A DNA stretch of 64,000 nt from Acidobacteriota bacterium. GTDB lineage: Bacteria; Acidobacteriota; Thermoanaerobaculia; Multivoradales; SZUA-115. The translations under genes were made by a program, and so were the position numbers. The DNA lies in the NCBI GenBank assembly GCA_024277255.1, contig JAJRVQ010000087.1, positions 96,643-160,642 of the forward strand, in the 5' to 3' direction. The notes below the pieces were generated by a model. That model saw nothing but the letters and a program-made list of their open reading frames with translations. It had not been told where the DNA came from and made no database searches. This document shows positions 29,029-37,732 of this stretch, one piece after another (position 1 is the first letter of the stretch; each line of letters starts with the position of its first letter).

Positions 29029-30690
29029 GTGCGCTGTGCAGTGAACGGCCTGTCGCTGGCCGCCTCGCTCCTGCTGTCGCTTCCGCTCGTGCTTTCTGGC
29101 CAAACCAAGATGCACTTCGGCGAGGTGTCGCAGCAGTGGGGCATCGACTTTCGCCACCATCATGGCGGTTCCGGCCAGTGGTTCATGGTCGAGACGATGG
29201 TCGGTGGGGTGGTAGTCTTCGACTATGACGGCGATGGAGATGCGGACCTTTTCTTCGTCGATGGCGGTAGCCTGCCGGGCTACAGCGGCGAACCGGCCCG
29301 CTCGCGGCTGTTGCGCAACGATGGCCGTCACTTCGTCGACGTCACGCAGCGCAGCGCCATTCGCTCGGACCTCTACGGCGCCGGCGGTACCGCGGGGGAT
29401 GTCGACGGCGACGGCGATCTGGATCTCTACCTCACCGCTTTTGGCGCCAATCGGCTGTGGGTCAACCATGGTGACGGCACCTTCCACGATGGAACTGCCG
29501 CGGCCGGTGTGGGGGAGTCGAGGTGGAGTATGTCCGCCGCCTTCTTCGACCCCGATCACGACGGCGATCTGGATCTCTACGTCGTCAACTACGTCGATTT
29601 CACCCTCGACAACCATCAGTTCTGCGGTGACCGCAAGCGGGGAATTCGCGTCTACTGCGATCCGGACACCTACAACCCCTATCCCGACACCTTCTACCGC
29701 AACCGGGGCGACGGCACCTTCGAGGAGGCGACTGCCGATGCCGGGCTGGCGCGGGAACCCGGTGCCGGATTGGGCGTTGTGGCCGGCGATCTCGACGGCG
29801 ACGGCTGGAGCGACCTCTACGTCGCCAACGATCTGACGCCCAACTTCCTGCTGCACAACCGCGGTGACGGCACCTTTGAGGACCTCTCGCTGATCTCGGG
29901 CGTGGCCTACAGCGACCGAGGTTTCGCCGAATCCGGAATGGGAGTCGACGTGGGCGACTACGACGGTGACGGCGATTCGGACCTGGTGGTCACCAACTAC
30001 GAGTTCCAGACCAACGGGCTGTACCGAAACTCAGGCTCCAACCTCTTTCTGGATAGTCGCTACATCGCCGGAATCGCCGAGTCGTCGATCAAGATGCTGG
30101 CCTTCGGCGTGCTTTTCGGTGACTTCGACCACGACGCCGACCTCGACCTGATGGTCGCCAACGGTCACCTCAACCAGCAGGTCGCCGAATTGACGCCGGG
30201 AAGCCGCTACGAGCAGCCGCACCAGCTCTTCGAGAACACCGGCTCCGGCCGTTTCAAGCTCACCGAGACCGCGGCCAACGGCTTGGCGGGCGTCAAGGTG
30301 AGCCGGGCACTGGCGGTGGCGGACCTGGACCGCGATGGTGACCAGGATCTGGTGGTGGTCAACTCGAACGATCGGGCGGAGGTCTACGAGAACCTGGCGG
30401 GGGCAGAGAGCGGCGATTGGCTTCAAGTCGAGCTGGCTCCTGCCGGCAGCGCGCCGGGAGGAGTGGGCGCCCGCTTGCTGGCGGCAGCCGAGGAATCGGG
30501 GGCGAAGTGGCAGCTAAGGCAGCTGCTCACCGCCCGCTCCTACCTGGCGCAGAGCGAGCTGGTTGCCCATTTCGGGTTCCCGCCCGATGCCGATGCGGCG
30601 CTGAAGTTGGAGGTTCGCTGGCCGGCAGGCAGGCAGGTCCGAATCGAAGGCTTGCAGCGCAACCGGCGGATTCGCCTGGTCGAGCGGTAG
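29029..30690 (+). CDS. Secreted FG-GAP/VCBS CRTAC1-type protein with ASPIC/UnbV C-terminus (copy 2)
   Basis: 553 aa from GTG 29029 (GTG 29041 is also possible). Signal peptide VNGLSLAASLLLSLPLVLSG. FG-GAP repeats with DxDxDG loops run through residues 40-450 (FDYDGDGDADLFF, GDVDGDGDLDLYL, GDLDGDGWSDLYV). The ASPIC/UnbV domain is about 455-550. It is the closest paralogue of the gene at 10988, with the same HHHGGSG motif and the same spacing of repeats. It is convergent with a TPR gene 6 nt away, the same arrangement as copy 1. Its frame stays open far upstream, but that part is antisense to the CNNM gene. Confidence 0.85.
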   Translation: MRCAVNGLSLAASLLLSLPLVLSGQTKMHFGEVSQQWGIDFRHHHGGSGQWFMVETMVGGVVVFDYDGDGDADLFFVDGGSLPGYSGEPARSRLLRNDGRHFVDVTQRSAIRSDLYGAGGTAGDVDGDGDLDLYLTAFGANRLWVNHGDGTFHDGTAAAGVGESRWSMSAAFFDPDHDGDLDLYVVNYVDFTLDNHQFCGDRKRGIRVYCDPDTYNPYPDTFYRNRGDGTFEEATADAGLAREPGAGLGVVAGDLDGDGWSDLYVANDLTPNFLLHNRGDGTFEDLSLISGVAYSDRGFAESGMGVDVGDYDGDGDSDLVVTNYEFQTNGLYRNSGSNLFLDSRYIAGIAESSIKMLAFGVLFGDFDHDADLDLMVANGHLNQQVAELTPGSRYEQPHQLFENTGSGRFKLTETAANGLAGVKVSRALAVADLDRDGDQDLVVVNSNDRAEVYENLAGAESGDWLQVELAPAGSAPGGVGARLLAAAEESGAKWQLRQLLTARSYLAQSELVAHFGFPPDADAALKLEVRWPAGRQVRIEGLQRNRRIRLVER

Positions 30691-30696
30691 CCGCCG

Positions 30697-32388
30697 CTAC
30701 GGTTTGCTCCCTTCTTGGAGACGATCGAGGTTGGCGCGTGCCGTCTTGTCGTCGGGCTGCAGCTCGAGAACTCGTTCGAGGAGGGCCTTGGCCTCGTCGC
30801 TGCGCTTCTGCACCATCAACAAGACGGCCAGGTCGCTCATCGCCGCGGTGTGTTGGGGAGAGACCGAGAGGGCCTGGCGCAGATCCTTCTCCGCCTTGTC
30901 CAACTGCTCCAGTGCCATGCCGGTCACGCCGCGCAGATAGAGCGGGTCTGCGGTGCCGGGGAAGCGCGAAACCACTTTGTCGGCGGCGCTGGCCGCCTCT
31001 TGTTTGCGACCGGCGACGAGCAGGAGCTGCACCTCTTGCAGCCAGGGGCGGGGGTCGTTGGGCGAGAGTTCTTGCTCTTGGTGAATGGCGGCCAGCGCCT
31101 TGTCCGGCTCCCCTTTGCTGAGCCAGTTCATCGCTTCGCTCAATTTGCGCGCCGTGGGGTCGTCGTAGGCTACTTGCGAGGGTACGTGGCTCCACTTGTC
31201 CTCGCCGGCATTGGCGACGATCTCCTTGAACCTGGCCAGGGCCGCCTCGCCCTCTTGCTTGCGACCGGTCAACAGCAACGCTTGGCCGAGCGTCTGCCAA
31301 CTCTGCCGCTCCTCGGGTGCCAACTCGGCGGCGCGTTGAAGGAAAGGCACGGCGCCGGCCGCGTCGTCGCGGGCGAGAAGAACCCGCCCGTATTCCAGGG
31401 CGCTCAGCGCCACCAGACCCGGAGGCAGAGCGCTGTTCTTGGCCGAGAGCAGTTGGTCGGAGAGCGAGGCGAAGAGCTTTGCCGCCGCATCGAGATCGCC
31501 CTGCTGGTAAGTGGCTCGGGCAAGAAAAAGGTGCAGCAGTGGATTGCCGGCTGTCTTGCCCTGCAACAGGGAGACCGCCGCGGCGGAGTTGCCCGAGCGC
31601 AGGTAGGCGTCGGCGACCAGCAGTCGCATCTGGCTTTCCAGCGGGCCGGAAGCGCTGGCGATCAGTGGTTTGACCATCGCGATGGCCGATTCCGCATTGC
31701 CTTTGAGGACTTCCAACTTGCCGCGTATCAGCATCGCTTCGGCATCGTCAGCGGGGAGAAAGGAGAGGATCTGCTCGACCTCCGGTGCGCGCCGCAATTC
31801 GACGGCGCAGTGGCCGGCGGCCAGCATGGCTTGGCGGTCTTGGGGATGGCTCTCGACCCATGGCTTGAGTAAGAGATAGCCATCGGCGGCTCGTCCCTGG
31901 TGGAAGCGAATCAAGCCCAGCTCGCGGCTGGCGATCGAATGTGGATCGCGCTCGACCGAGCGGGCCAAATACTTTTCTCCTTGCTGGCGCTTGCCGATCG
32001 CCAGCGCCGCCCGCCCGGCGTTGTAGAGCACCGCCGGATCGGCGTTCGCCGGATCGGCGAGCGGTTGAAGAACCTTGAGGGCGTCGGCCGGTCGGTCGAT
32101 CTGGACCAGGAGTCCGCCGAGTAGAGCTTTGGCCAGCGGTGAGGTGTCCGATCGTCCGGCCAAGGGCTCGAGAATCGCTACCGCTCCGGCCAGGTCACCG
32201 ACGTTGACCTTCTCCAGCGCCTTGCCCACCGGCGTGGTTGCCTGCTTGGTTGCCTCTTGCCTCTCCTGCGCCGAGGCGCGGCGGGTCACCAGGCCAGCGG
32301 AGAGGACAAGGTCGCCCACAAACAAGGTGGCACCAAGCAGGCAACAGAGGGCGAAGCGTGTTCCGAAGCGGGGGTGGATGGTCATCAT
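30697..32388 (-). CDS. Secreted TPR protein convergent with CRTAC copy 2
   Basis: 563 aa from ATG 32388 (ATG 32385 is adjacent), preceded by CAGGAG. The signal peptide (RFALCCLLGATLFVGDLVLS) ends near ARRASAQ-like residues. TPRs fill the rest: VGDLAGAVAILEPLAGRSDT, LYNAGRAALAIGKRQQGEKY, YGRVLLARDDAAGAVPFLQR, AALARFKEIV and a regular C-terminal set ending in LELQPDDKTARANLDRL. Paralogue of the TPR gene at 12731, with extra C-terminal repeats. Likely periplasmic scaffold working with the neighbouring CRTAC protein; that pairing is inference from conserved arrangement. Confidence 0.8.
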   Translation of the reverse strand: MMTIHPRFGTRFALCCLLGATLFVGDLVLSAGLVTRRASAQERQEATKQATTPVGKALEKVNVGDLAGAVAILEPLAGRSDTSPLAKALLGGLLVQIDRPADALKVLQPLADPANADPAVLYNAGRAALAIGKRQQGEKYLARSVERDPHSIASRELGLIRFHQGRAADGYLLLKPWVESHPQDRQAMLAAGHCAVELRRAPEVEQILSFLPADDAEAMLIRGKLEVLKGNAESAIAMVKPLIASASGPLESQMRLLVADAYLRSGNSAAAVSLLQGKTAGNPLLHLFLARATYQQGDLDAAAKLFASLSDQLLSAKNSALPPGLVALSALEYGRVLLARDDAAGAVPFLQRAAELAPEERQSWQTLGQALLLTGRKQEGEAALARFKEIVANAGEDKWSHVPSQVAYDDPTARKLSEAMNWLSKGEPDKALAAIHQEQELSPNDPRPWLQEVQLLLVAGRKQEAASAADKVVSRFPGTADPLYLRGVTGMALEQLDKAEKDLRQALSVSPQHTAAMSDLAVLLMVQKRSDEAKALLERVLELQPDDKTARANLDRLQEGSKP

Positions 32389-32556
32389 CGATCTCCTGTC
32401 GAACTCGGACCTGGCGATAGCGGGTCCATCTAAATCAGGCAAGTGGCGGCCGAATGAGGCGGATGCATTGGCGATGCCAACAGCTAGCGGTGCAGGCGAG
32501 CAGCGTCGCGCCGGCAGCCGGGCGATCGTACTACGAGGTAGACTTCGCCCAGCGCT

Positions 32557-33792
32557 ATGCGATGGCCCCCGTTGTTCCCCTATTCCCGATCCAACCACGC
32601 CCTATTGGCCTGTGTCCTCCTGGTTTGCTCTGCCTGGACCATGACGGCAGCCGCCGCCGAACCGGCAGCAAGGCAGGGGCGCACGCCGGAAGGCGCCACG
32701 GCGCAGACTACAGCGCAGAGCACGGCGGGCAATCCGCAAGTGGACCTGAAGATCGCCGACCGTTTGCTTGCTGCCGGCCAGATCGTGGCGGCGGGGGAAC
32801 TCTACGCCGAGTTGACCCGGCGCTTCCCCGGGTTGATCGAAGCCCATCGCGGATTGAGCCGGGCGCTGGCCGGCCAGGGACGGCAGCGGGAAGCGGCGGC
32901 CGGACTGCGCCGGCTGGGTGAAGGGCTGCTGGCCGCCGGGCGCTACCGCGACGCTGTCGAGGTGTTCGAGGAGGGGGTTGCCTTCGATCCGCAAGCGGCG
33001 ACCCTGCGAGTGGCGTTGGGGCGGGCGTTGATGCTCGATCAGCGTTTCGGTGCCGCGGCGCAACATCTGGCTCGTGGCCTGGAGCTAGGTGGGGGAGGCA
33101 TGGGCGGTGCCGGCGCCGTCGCGATACGGATCTATCTGGGGCTCGCTCAGTGGGAAAGCGGCCAGGTTGACGCCGCGGAGGCGACATTGCGCTCGGTGGC
33201 GGAATCGGGCTCCCCGGTCGCCCGCCAGCAGCTGGGCCGAATTCTGCTTTTTCGGGGTGCGTATGGCGAGGCGGTCGCCTTGCTGCGGGCCGCGGCCAAG
33301 GCCAATCCCCGGTCGGCGGACGCGCAGCTCGATTGGGCGCGGGCGCTCGAAGGCGCCGGCCAGTCGGCCCCGGCCCTGGCGGCCTATGAGCGGGTGATCG
33401 CCTTGGCCGCGGACCGCTACCCGCCGCACTACAGCCGCGCCCGTCTCTTGATGCAGCTGGGGCGACGCGACGAGGCCAAAGAAGAGATGGCCCGTTACCA
33501 GGAGCTCTATCAGCAGTCGCAGCTCCAGCTGCGCGACGAAGGGATGGTGCGCGCCCGGCTGAACCGTGGATGGGAGTTGCTGGCGGATCAACAGCCGCAG
33601 CGAGCCGGGGAGCTGTTCGCCGCCTTGGGCGACCATGTCGATGCCCTCGTCGGCCTGTCGCTCGCCCACTCGGCTCGCGGGCTGCACCTGGCTGCCGTCG
33701 TCAGCCTCGAAAGGGCGGTGACTTTGGCGCCGGATCGACAGGACCTGCGCATGATGCTGTCCGAAGAACGGCAGGCGGCGGCGGTGCCATGA
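32557..33792 (+). CDS. Secreted TPR protein coupled to CRTAC copy 3
   Basis: 411 aa. Signal peptide ALLACVLLVCSAWTMTAAAA, a short Thr/Gln-rich linker, then about nine TPRs (IADRLLAAGQIVAAGELYAE, RLGEGLLAAGRYRDAVEVFE, ALGRALMLDQRFGAAAQHLA, and so on). It overlaps the next gene by ATGA (33789-33792), so the two are translated together. Its 5' region diverges from the TPR gene on the minus strand, 168 nt apart. Probable periplasmic partner of the CRTAC protein it is coupled to. Confidence 0.8.
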   Translation: MRWPPLFPYSRSNHALLACVLLVCSAWTMTAAAAEPAARQGRTPEGATAQTTAQSTAGNPQVDLKIADRLLAAGQIVAAGELYAELTRRFPGLIEAHRGLSRALAGQGRQREAAAGLRRLGEGLLAAGRYRDAVEVFEEGVAFDPQAATLRVALGRALMLDQRFGAAAQHLARGLELGGGGMGGAGAVAIRIYLGLAQWESGQVDAAEATLRSVAESGSPVARQQLGRILLFRGAYGEAVALLRAAAKANPRSADAQLDWARALEGAGQSAPALAAYERVIALAADRYPPHYSRARLLMQLGRRDEAKEEMARYQELYQQSQLQLRDEGMVRARLNRGWELLADQQPQRAGELFAALGDHVDALVGLSLAHSARGLHLAAVVSLERAVTLAPDRQDLRMMLSEERQAAAVP

Positions 33793-35534
33793 CGGACCGT
33801 TCGTCGCTGGTGGACCGCCGGCACTTCGCCGTCCGGGGCACCGCAGTGCTGCTCGCCGGAGGGCTGGGTTTGGCCTTCTCGGTCTTGGCCTTCTCGGTCT
33901 GGGCGCAGGGGGCTGACTCCGCGGCAGGGACGGCCGGGAGCGTCCCTGCCGATCTCTGCGGCAACCTGAGTTTGGCCGACGAAGCGGCCCGCTTCGGTCT
34001 CTCTTTCGACCACTTGACGGGCTCCAAAGGGGAGAAGCACCTACCCGAGACGATGGGGGCCGGCCTCGCTTGGCTCGACTTCGACGGCGATGGCTGGATC
34101 GATCTCTACCTGGTTCAATCCGGCCCGTTTCCGCCGCCGGAGCAAGGTTCGCCGGCGGCGGCCAACCAGCTGTGGCGTAATCTGGGTGGCGAGCGGTTCG
34201 AGCGGGTCCGGCGAGCGAGCCCGGCTGCCGATTCCGGTTGCGGCCAGGGTGCGGTGGCGGCGGACGTGGACGGCGACGGTGACCTCGACCTCTACGTCAC
34301 CAACTACGGTGCCGATCGCCTATGGATCAACCGCGGCGATGGACAGTTCGAGGGTTCGCCGGTCGGCGTCGACGGCTGGAGTTCTTCCGCCGCCTTCGCC
34401 GACGCCGACGCCGATGGTGACCTCGACCTCTACGTCAGCCGCTACGTGGTCTACGATCCGTATGCCGAGCTGTTCTGCGGTGATCTCGACACCGGTGAAC
34501 GGGCCTACTGCGACCCCAGCCTTTTCGTCGGAGCTGAGGATCGTTTCTTGCTCAATCGGGGCGACGGCACCTTCGCCGAGGCCACCGAGGCGGCCGGGCT
34601 GGCGCCGGCGGCAGGCCGGGGTTTGGGGGTCTTGTTCACCGATTTCGACGGCGATGGCCGGCCCGACCTCTACGTCGCCAACGACTTGACGACCAACGGG
34701 CTCTACCGTAACCGTGGCGACGGCACCTTCGACGACGAGTCGCTCTTCTCCGGTGCGGCGGTCAACGCCCAAGGCAAGCCGGAGGCGGGTATGGGGTTGG
34801 CCGTTGGCGACCTGGACGGTGACGGCAAACCGGATCTGGCGGTGACCAATTTCGACGTCGAAACCAACACCCTCTACCGCAATCTAGGTGAGATGCAGTT
34901 CGAGGACTTCTCCGTGTCGTCCGGTTTCGGTCTTCCCTCCTTCAACCTTCTGGGTTTCGGTCTGGTCAGCGCGGACTTCGACCTCGACGGCGATGTCGAT
35001 TTCTACGTCGCCAACGGCCACATCTTCGAGAGTCCTCGCCGCGCAGACAGCAGCTACCGGCAGCACGATTTGCTGTTACTCGGCGATGGCCAAGGCAGTT
35101 TCACCACCGCCAGCTGCGGACCGGCTTTCGATGCGGCTTGGGTTGGTCGCGGATTGGCGGCAGCAGACTTCGACAACGACGGCGACGTGGACCTCGCCCT
35201 CATCAACAGTGCCGCCCCGGCCCAGCTGCTGGTCAACAGTGGGGCCGAGGGTGGAGCACCGCGATCTTGGCTCGGCGTTCGACTGGTCGGTGCACCACCC
35301 AACGGCCAGGCGATCGGCGCCCGCGTCACCTTGACCACCACCGCCGGCCGGCAGTCGCGCTGGGTGGTAGCCGGCGATAGCTACCAATCGTCGAGCGAGC
35401 AGCGGCTACAGTTCGGTCTGGGCGCGGGCGAGAAGCCGCTGGAGTTGGAAGTTCGCTGGCCCAACGGCAAGCGCCAGCGCTGGCGAGGTCTGCCACTCAA
35501 CGGCTACGCGAGACTGGTTCAAGAGGGCGGCTAG
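33789..35534 (+). CDS. FG-GAP/CRTAC1-type protein with Tat-like signal and ASPIC/UnbV C-terminus (copy 3)
   Basis: 581 aa. The N-terminus LVDRRHFAVRGTAVLLAGGL has twin arginines plus Phe before the hydrophobic core, as in Tat signals; copies 1, 2 and 4 look Sec-type. The h-region contains a 15-bp tandem repeat (33870-33899) encoding LAFSV twice. FG-GAP repeats span residues 75-470 (LDFDGDGWIDLYL, ADVDGDGDLDLYV, TDFDGDGRPDLYV); ASPIC/UnbV is about 480-575 (WLGVRLVGAPPNGQAIGARV). It is coupled to the preceding TPR gene by ATGA and its stop overlaps the convergent sulfatase-like gene by 3 nt. Confidence 0.83.
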   Translation: MTDRSSLVDRRHFAVRGTAVLLAGGLGLAFSVLAFSVWAQGADSAAGTAGSVPADLCGNLSLADEAARFGLSFDHLTGSKGEKHLPETMGAGLAWLDFDGDGWIDLYLVQSGPFPPPEQGSPAAANQLWRNLGGERFERVRRASPAADSGCGQGAVAADVDGDGDLDLYVTNYGADRLWINRGDGQFEGSPVGVDGWSSSAAFADADADGDLDLYVSRYVVYDPYAELFCGDLDTGERAYCDPSLFVGAEDRFLLNRGDGTFAEATEAAGLAPAAGRGLGVLFTDFDGDGRPDLYVANDLTTNGLYRNRGDGTFDDESLFSGAAVNAQGKPEAGMGLAVGDLDGDGKPDLAVTNFDVETNTLYRNLGEMQFEDFSVSSGFGLPSFNLLGFGLVSADFDLDGDVDFYVANGHIFESPRRADSSYRQHDLLLLGDGQGSFTTASCGPAFDAAWVGRGLAAADFDNDGDVDLALINSAAPAQLLVNSGAEGGAPRSWLGVRLVGAPPNGQAIGARVTLTTTAGRQSRWVVAGDSYQSSSEQRLQFGLGAGEKPLELEVRWPNGKRQRWRGLPLNGYARLVQEGG

Positions 35535-37732
35535 AGTGTCTGTAACTGTTCGGAGCCAGGGAACAGGTTGCGGGCTTGCTGCAGCAAGCCCGCCGCTGAT
35601 CGCTCGTCGCCCAACGCCCGCATGGTGGTGATGGCGGCGGCGTAGGCGGCGGGAGTGCGGTTGGATTCAACCAGCTGGCGCAGCGTCTCGCGCAGGCCGC
35701 CAACCTGGCCCTGGACGGCGTAGAGGAAGGCGAGACGGGCGTAGGCGTCGAGGTTTTCCGGGAAGAGGCGGATCTCGGTCCGGAACTCCCCGAGTGCCTG
35801 TTCGATGCGCCCTTCGCGGGCGGCGAGATCGCCGCGCACGAAGTGCAGCCAGGGTAGTTCGCTTTGATCGGTGCGCGCCTCCAGCTCGCTTTCGGCCTGC
35901 CGCAGCGTCGCCCGCGCTTGGGCCACCTGGCCGCGGCGGCTGAGGATGCGTGCGAGGTCGATCAGGGGCGCGGTCAGCGTGCCGCGTTGCTCCACTGCCT
36001 TCTCGGCTTGCCCTTGGGCGGCCACCATGTCGCCACGCGCCAGAGAGACTTCGGCCAACTGCTGGTAGGCACGGGCGGGGCTAGCCTCAATGGCCAGGCG
36101 AGCGTGTTCCTCGGCACTGCGGAGTTGGCCGAGGTCGAGGTACAGGGAGGCGAGTTTGAGGGTGAGGTAGGGAAGCGGTCCGCTCAGCTCGATCGCTTTC
36201 TGGTAGGCATCCACCGACTCGGCTAGCCTGCCTTGCTGGGCCAGGGAATAGCCGAGGGTGAGCCATCCGTCCTGCATCTGTGGGTTTTGGTCCAGTAGCG
36301 TGGTGAGTAGGGCGGTCGCCTCCGGCCACCGCTGGGCATCATTGAGCGCGTTGGCCCGGCCCAGCTGCTGGAGTACGGAGATCTTGTCGCGCGGATCGGG
36401 CAGCGGTCCCTGACCGGCGTTGGCGGCGGAGCTGACGTAGCCCAGGGCGCTGAGTCGCGCCGCCGTCTCCGCGTCGACCGCGCTGGGCGCGGCCAGAGGG
36501 ATCTGAAGCTCGTTCAAGGCCGAGTGCAGCCGGCTGTAGGTTCGCCGCTCGCGGTCGAGAAGATCGCTGCGCTCCGCCGGGTCGGTGGCCAGATTGAACA
36601 GCTCGGCGGTGGAGCCTTGAACCAGGTGGTAGTCACCCTCGATGGCGGAGGTCAGCTCATTCCACCCCATGTGCAGCCGCGGATACCAGGTCTCGGCGTA
36701 GAGGGTTCGGGGCGCTGTCTGCGGGTCGAGCAGGTCGAGCAGCGAGTCGCCAGCCAGGCCGGAGGGGCGCTCGATACCGAGGCTGTCGAGGATCGTCGGC
36801 ACCACGTCCACCAGCTGGGCCGGGGCGGCAGTGGAGCGGCCGGCGAGGTGCGAGCCGGGCAGTTTGAGCAAGAGCGGAACCTGGAGCACTTCGCGGTAGA
36901 GCAAGATGCCGTGCTCCCCTTCGCCGTGTTCCCCGAGCCCTTCGCCGTGGTCGGAGAGAAGGACGATCAGCGCCTCGTCGTAGAGGCCCCGGCTGGCGAG
37001 CTCGTCCAAAAGCTTGCCAACCACGGCGTCGGCGGCGGCGATCTCGCCGTCGTAGGGCTCGGCGTAGCGGCTGGCGAAGGGTTCCGGGGGCTCGTACGGA
37101 GTGTGTGGCTCGTAGATATGAAAAAAGAGGAAGAAGGGGCCCGGCGCCAACTCGTCGAGCCAACCCACCGCGGCGTCGAGGGTCGCCCGACCGGAGCGCT
37201 GCACTGCACCCAGAGCCACGGCTCGACCGGTCTCGATGGCGTCGTCGTAGGTATCGAAGCCTGTCGCCAGGCCGGTGCTGGCACGCAGGACGAAGGCCGA
37301 AACCGCCGCACCGGTGGCGTAGCCTTGCTCGTGGAGGAGGCGCGGCAGGTAGGGCTTGTCGTTCGCTTCGAAGGTATAGCCGAGGTTGTCGCGCACGCCG
37401 TGGGTGCCGGGCAGCTGGCCGGTCAGCAGTGAGGTGTGCGCCGGCAGGGTGAGCGGATAGTGTGTGTAGGCGCGCTCGAAGAGGACCGAATCGTCACGCA
37501 GGGCCGAGAGCGCCGGAGTTTCAACGCCGTCGTAGCCGTAGAACGGTAGATGGTCCGATCGCAGGGTGTCGATCGAGATCAGGATGACCGGGGCTTGGGG
37601 GAAAACTCGCTGCTCAGCCACATCGGGCCGGCAGCCGCTGGCGAGGAGCCAACCCGCGGCGACGACCACCGTCGTCAGACTTGAGAAGGGGTGGCCCATT
37701 CGCCGCAGCGATGCCAGCGAGGAAGGTGTCAT
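35531..37732 (-). CDS. Sulfatase-like (alkaline-phosphatase superfamily) lipoprotein with C-terminal TPRs, copy C
   Basis: 733 aa. Lipobox LASGC (Cys34). The catalytic domain (about 47-420) has metal ligands Asp55 (LISIDTLRSD) and Asp261-His262 (LLSDHGEGLGEHGE). At the nucleophile position the sequence is YPLTLPAHTSLLTG, so Thr95 replaces the Cys/Ser of the sulfatase CxPxR motif and His99 replaces its Arg. Formylglycine-dependent sulfatase chemistry is therefore unlikely; a Thr nucleophile as in LtaS-type phosphotransferases fits better. TPRs fill residues 460-730. Last gene of a three-gene coupled minus-strand operon. Confidence 0.85.
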   Translation of the reverse strand: MTPSSLASLRRMGHPFSSLTTVVVAAGWLLASGCRPDVAEQRVFPQAPVILISIDTLRSDHLPFYGYDGVETPALSALRDDSVLFERAYTHYPLTLPAHTSLLTGQLPGTHGVRDNLGYTFEANDKPYLPRLLHEQGYATGAAVSAFVLRASTGLATGFDTYDDAIETGRAVALGAVQRSGRATLDAAVGWLDELAPGPFFLFFHIYEPHTPYEPPEPFASRYAEPYDGEIAAADAVVGKLLDELASRGLYDEALIVLLSDHGEGLGEHGEGEHGILLYREVLQVPLLLKLPGSHLAGRSTAAPAQLVDVVPTILDSLGIERPSGLAGDSLLDLLDPQTAPRTLYAETWYPRLHMGWNELTSAIEGDYHLVQGSTAELFNLATDPAERSDLLDRERRTYSRLHSALNELQIPLAAPSAVDAETAARLSALGYVSSAANAGQGPLPDPRDKISVLQQLGRANALNDAQRWPEATALLTTLLDQNPQMQDGWLTLGYSLAQQGRLAESVDAYQKAIELSGPLPYLTLKLASLYLDLGQLRSAEEHARLAIEASPARAYQQLAEVSLARGDMVAAQGQAEKAVEQRGTLTAPLIDLARILSRRGQVAQARATLRQAESELEARTDQSELPWLHFVRGDLAAREGRIEQALGEFRTEIRLFPENLDAYARLAFLYAVQGQVGGLRETLRQLVESNRTPAAYAAAITTMRALGDERSAAGLLQQARNLFPGSEQLQTL

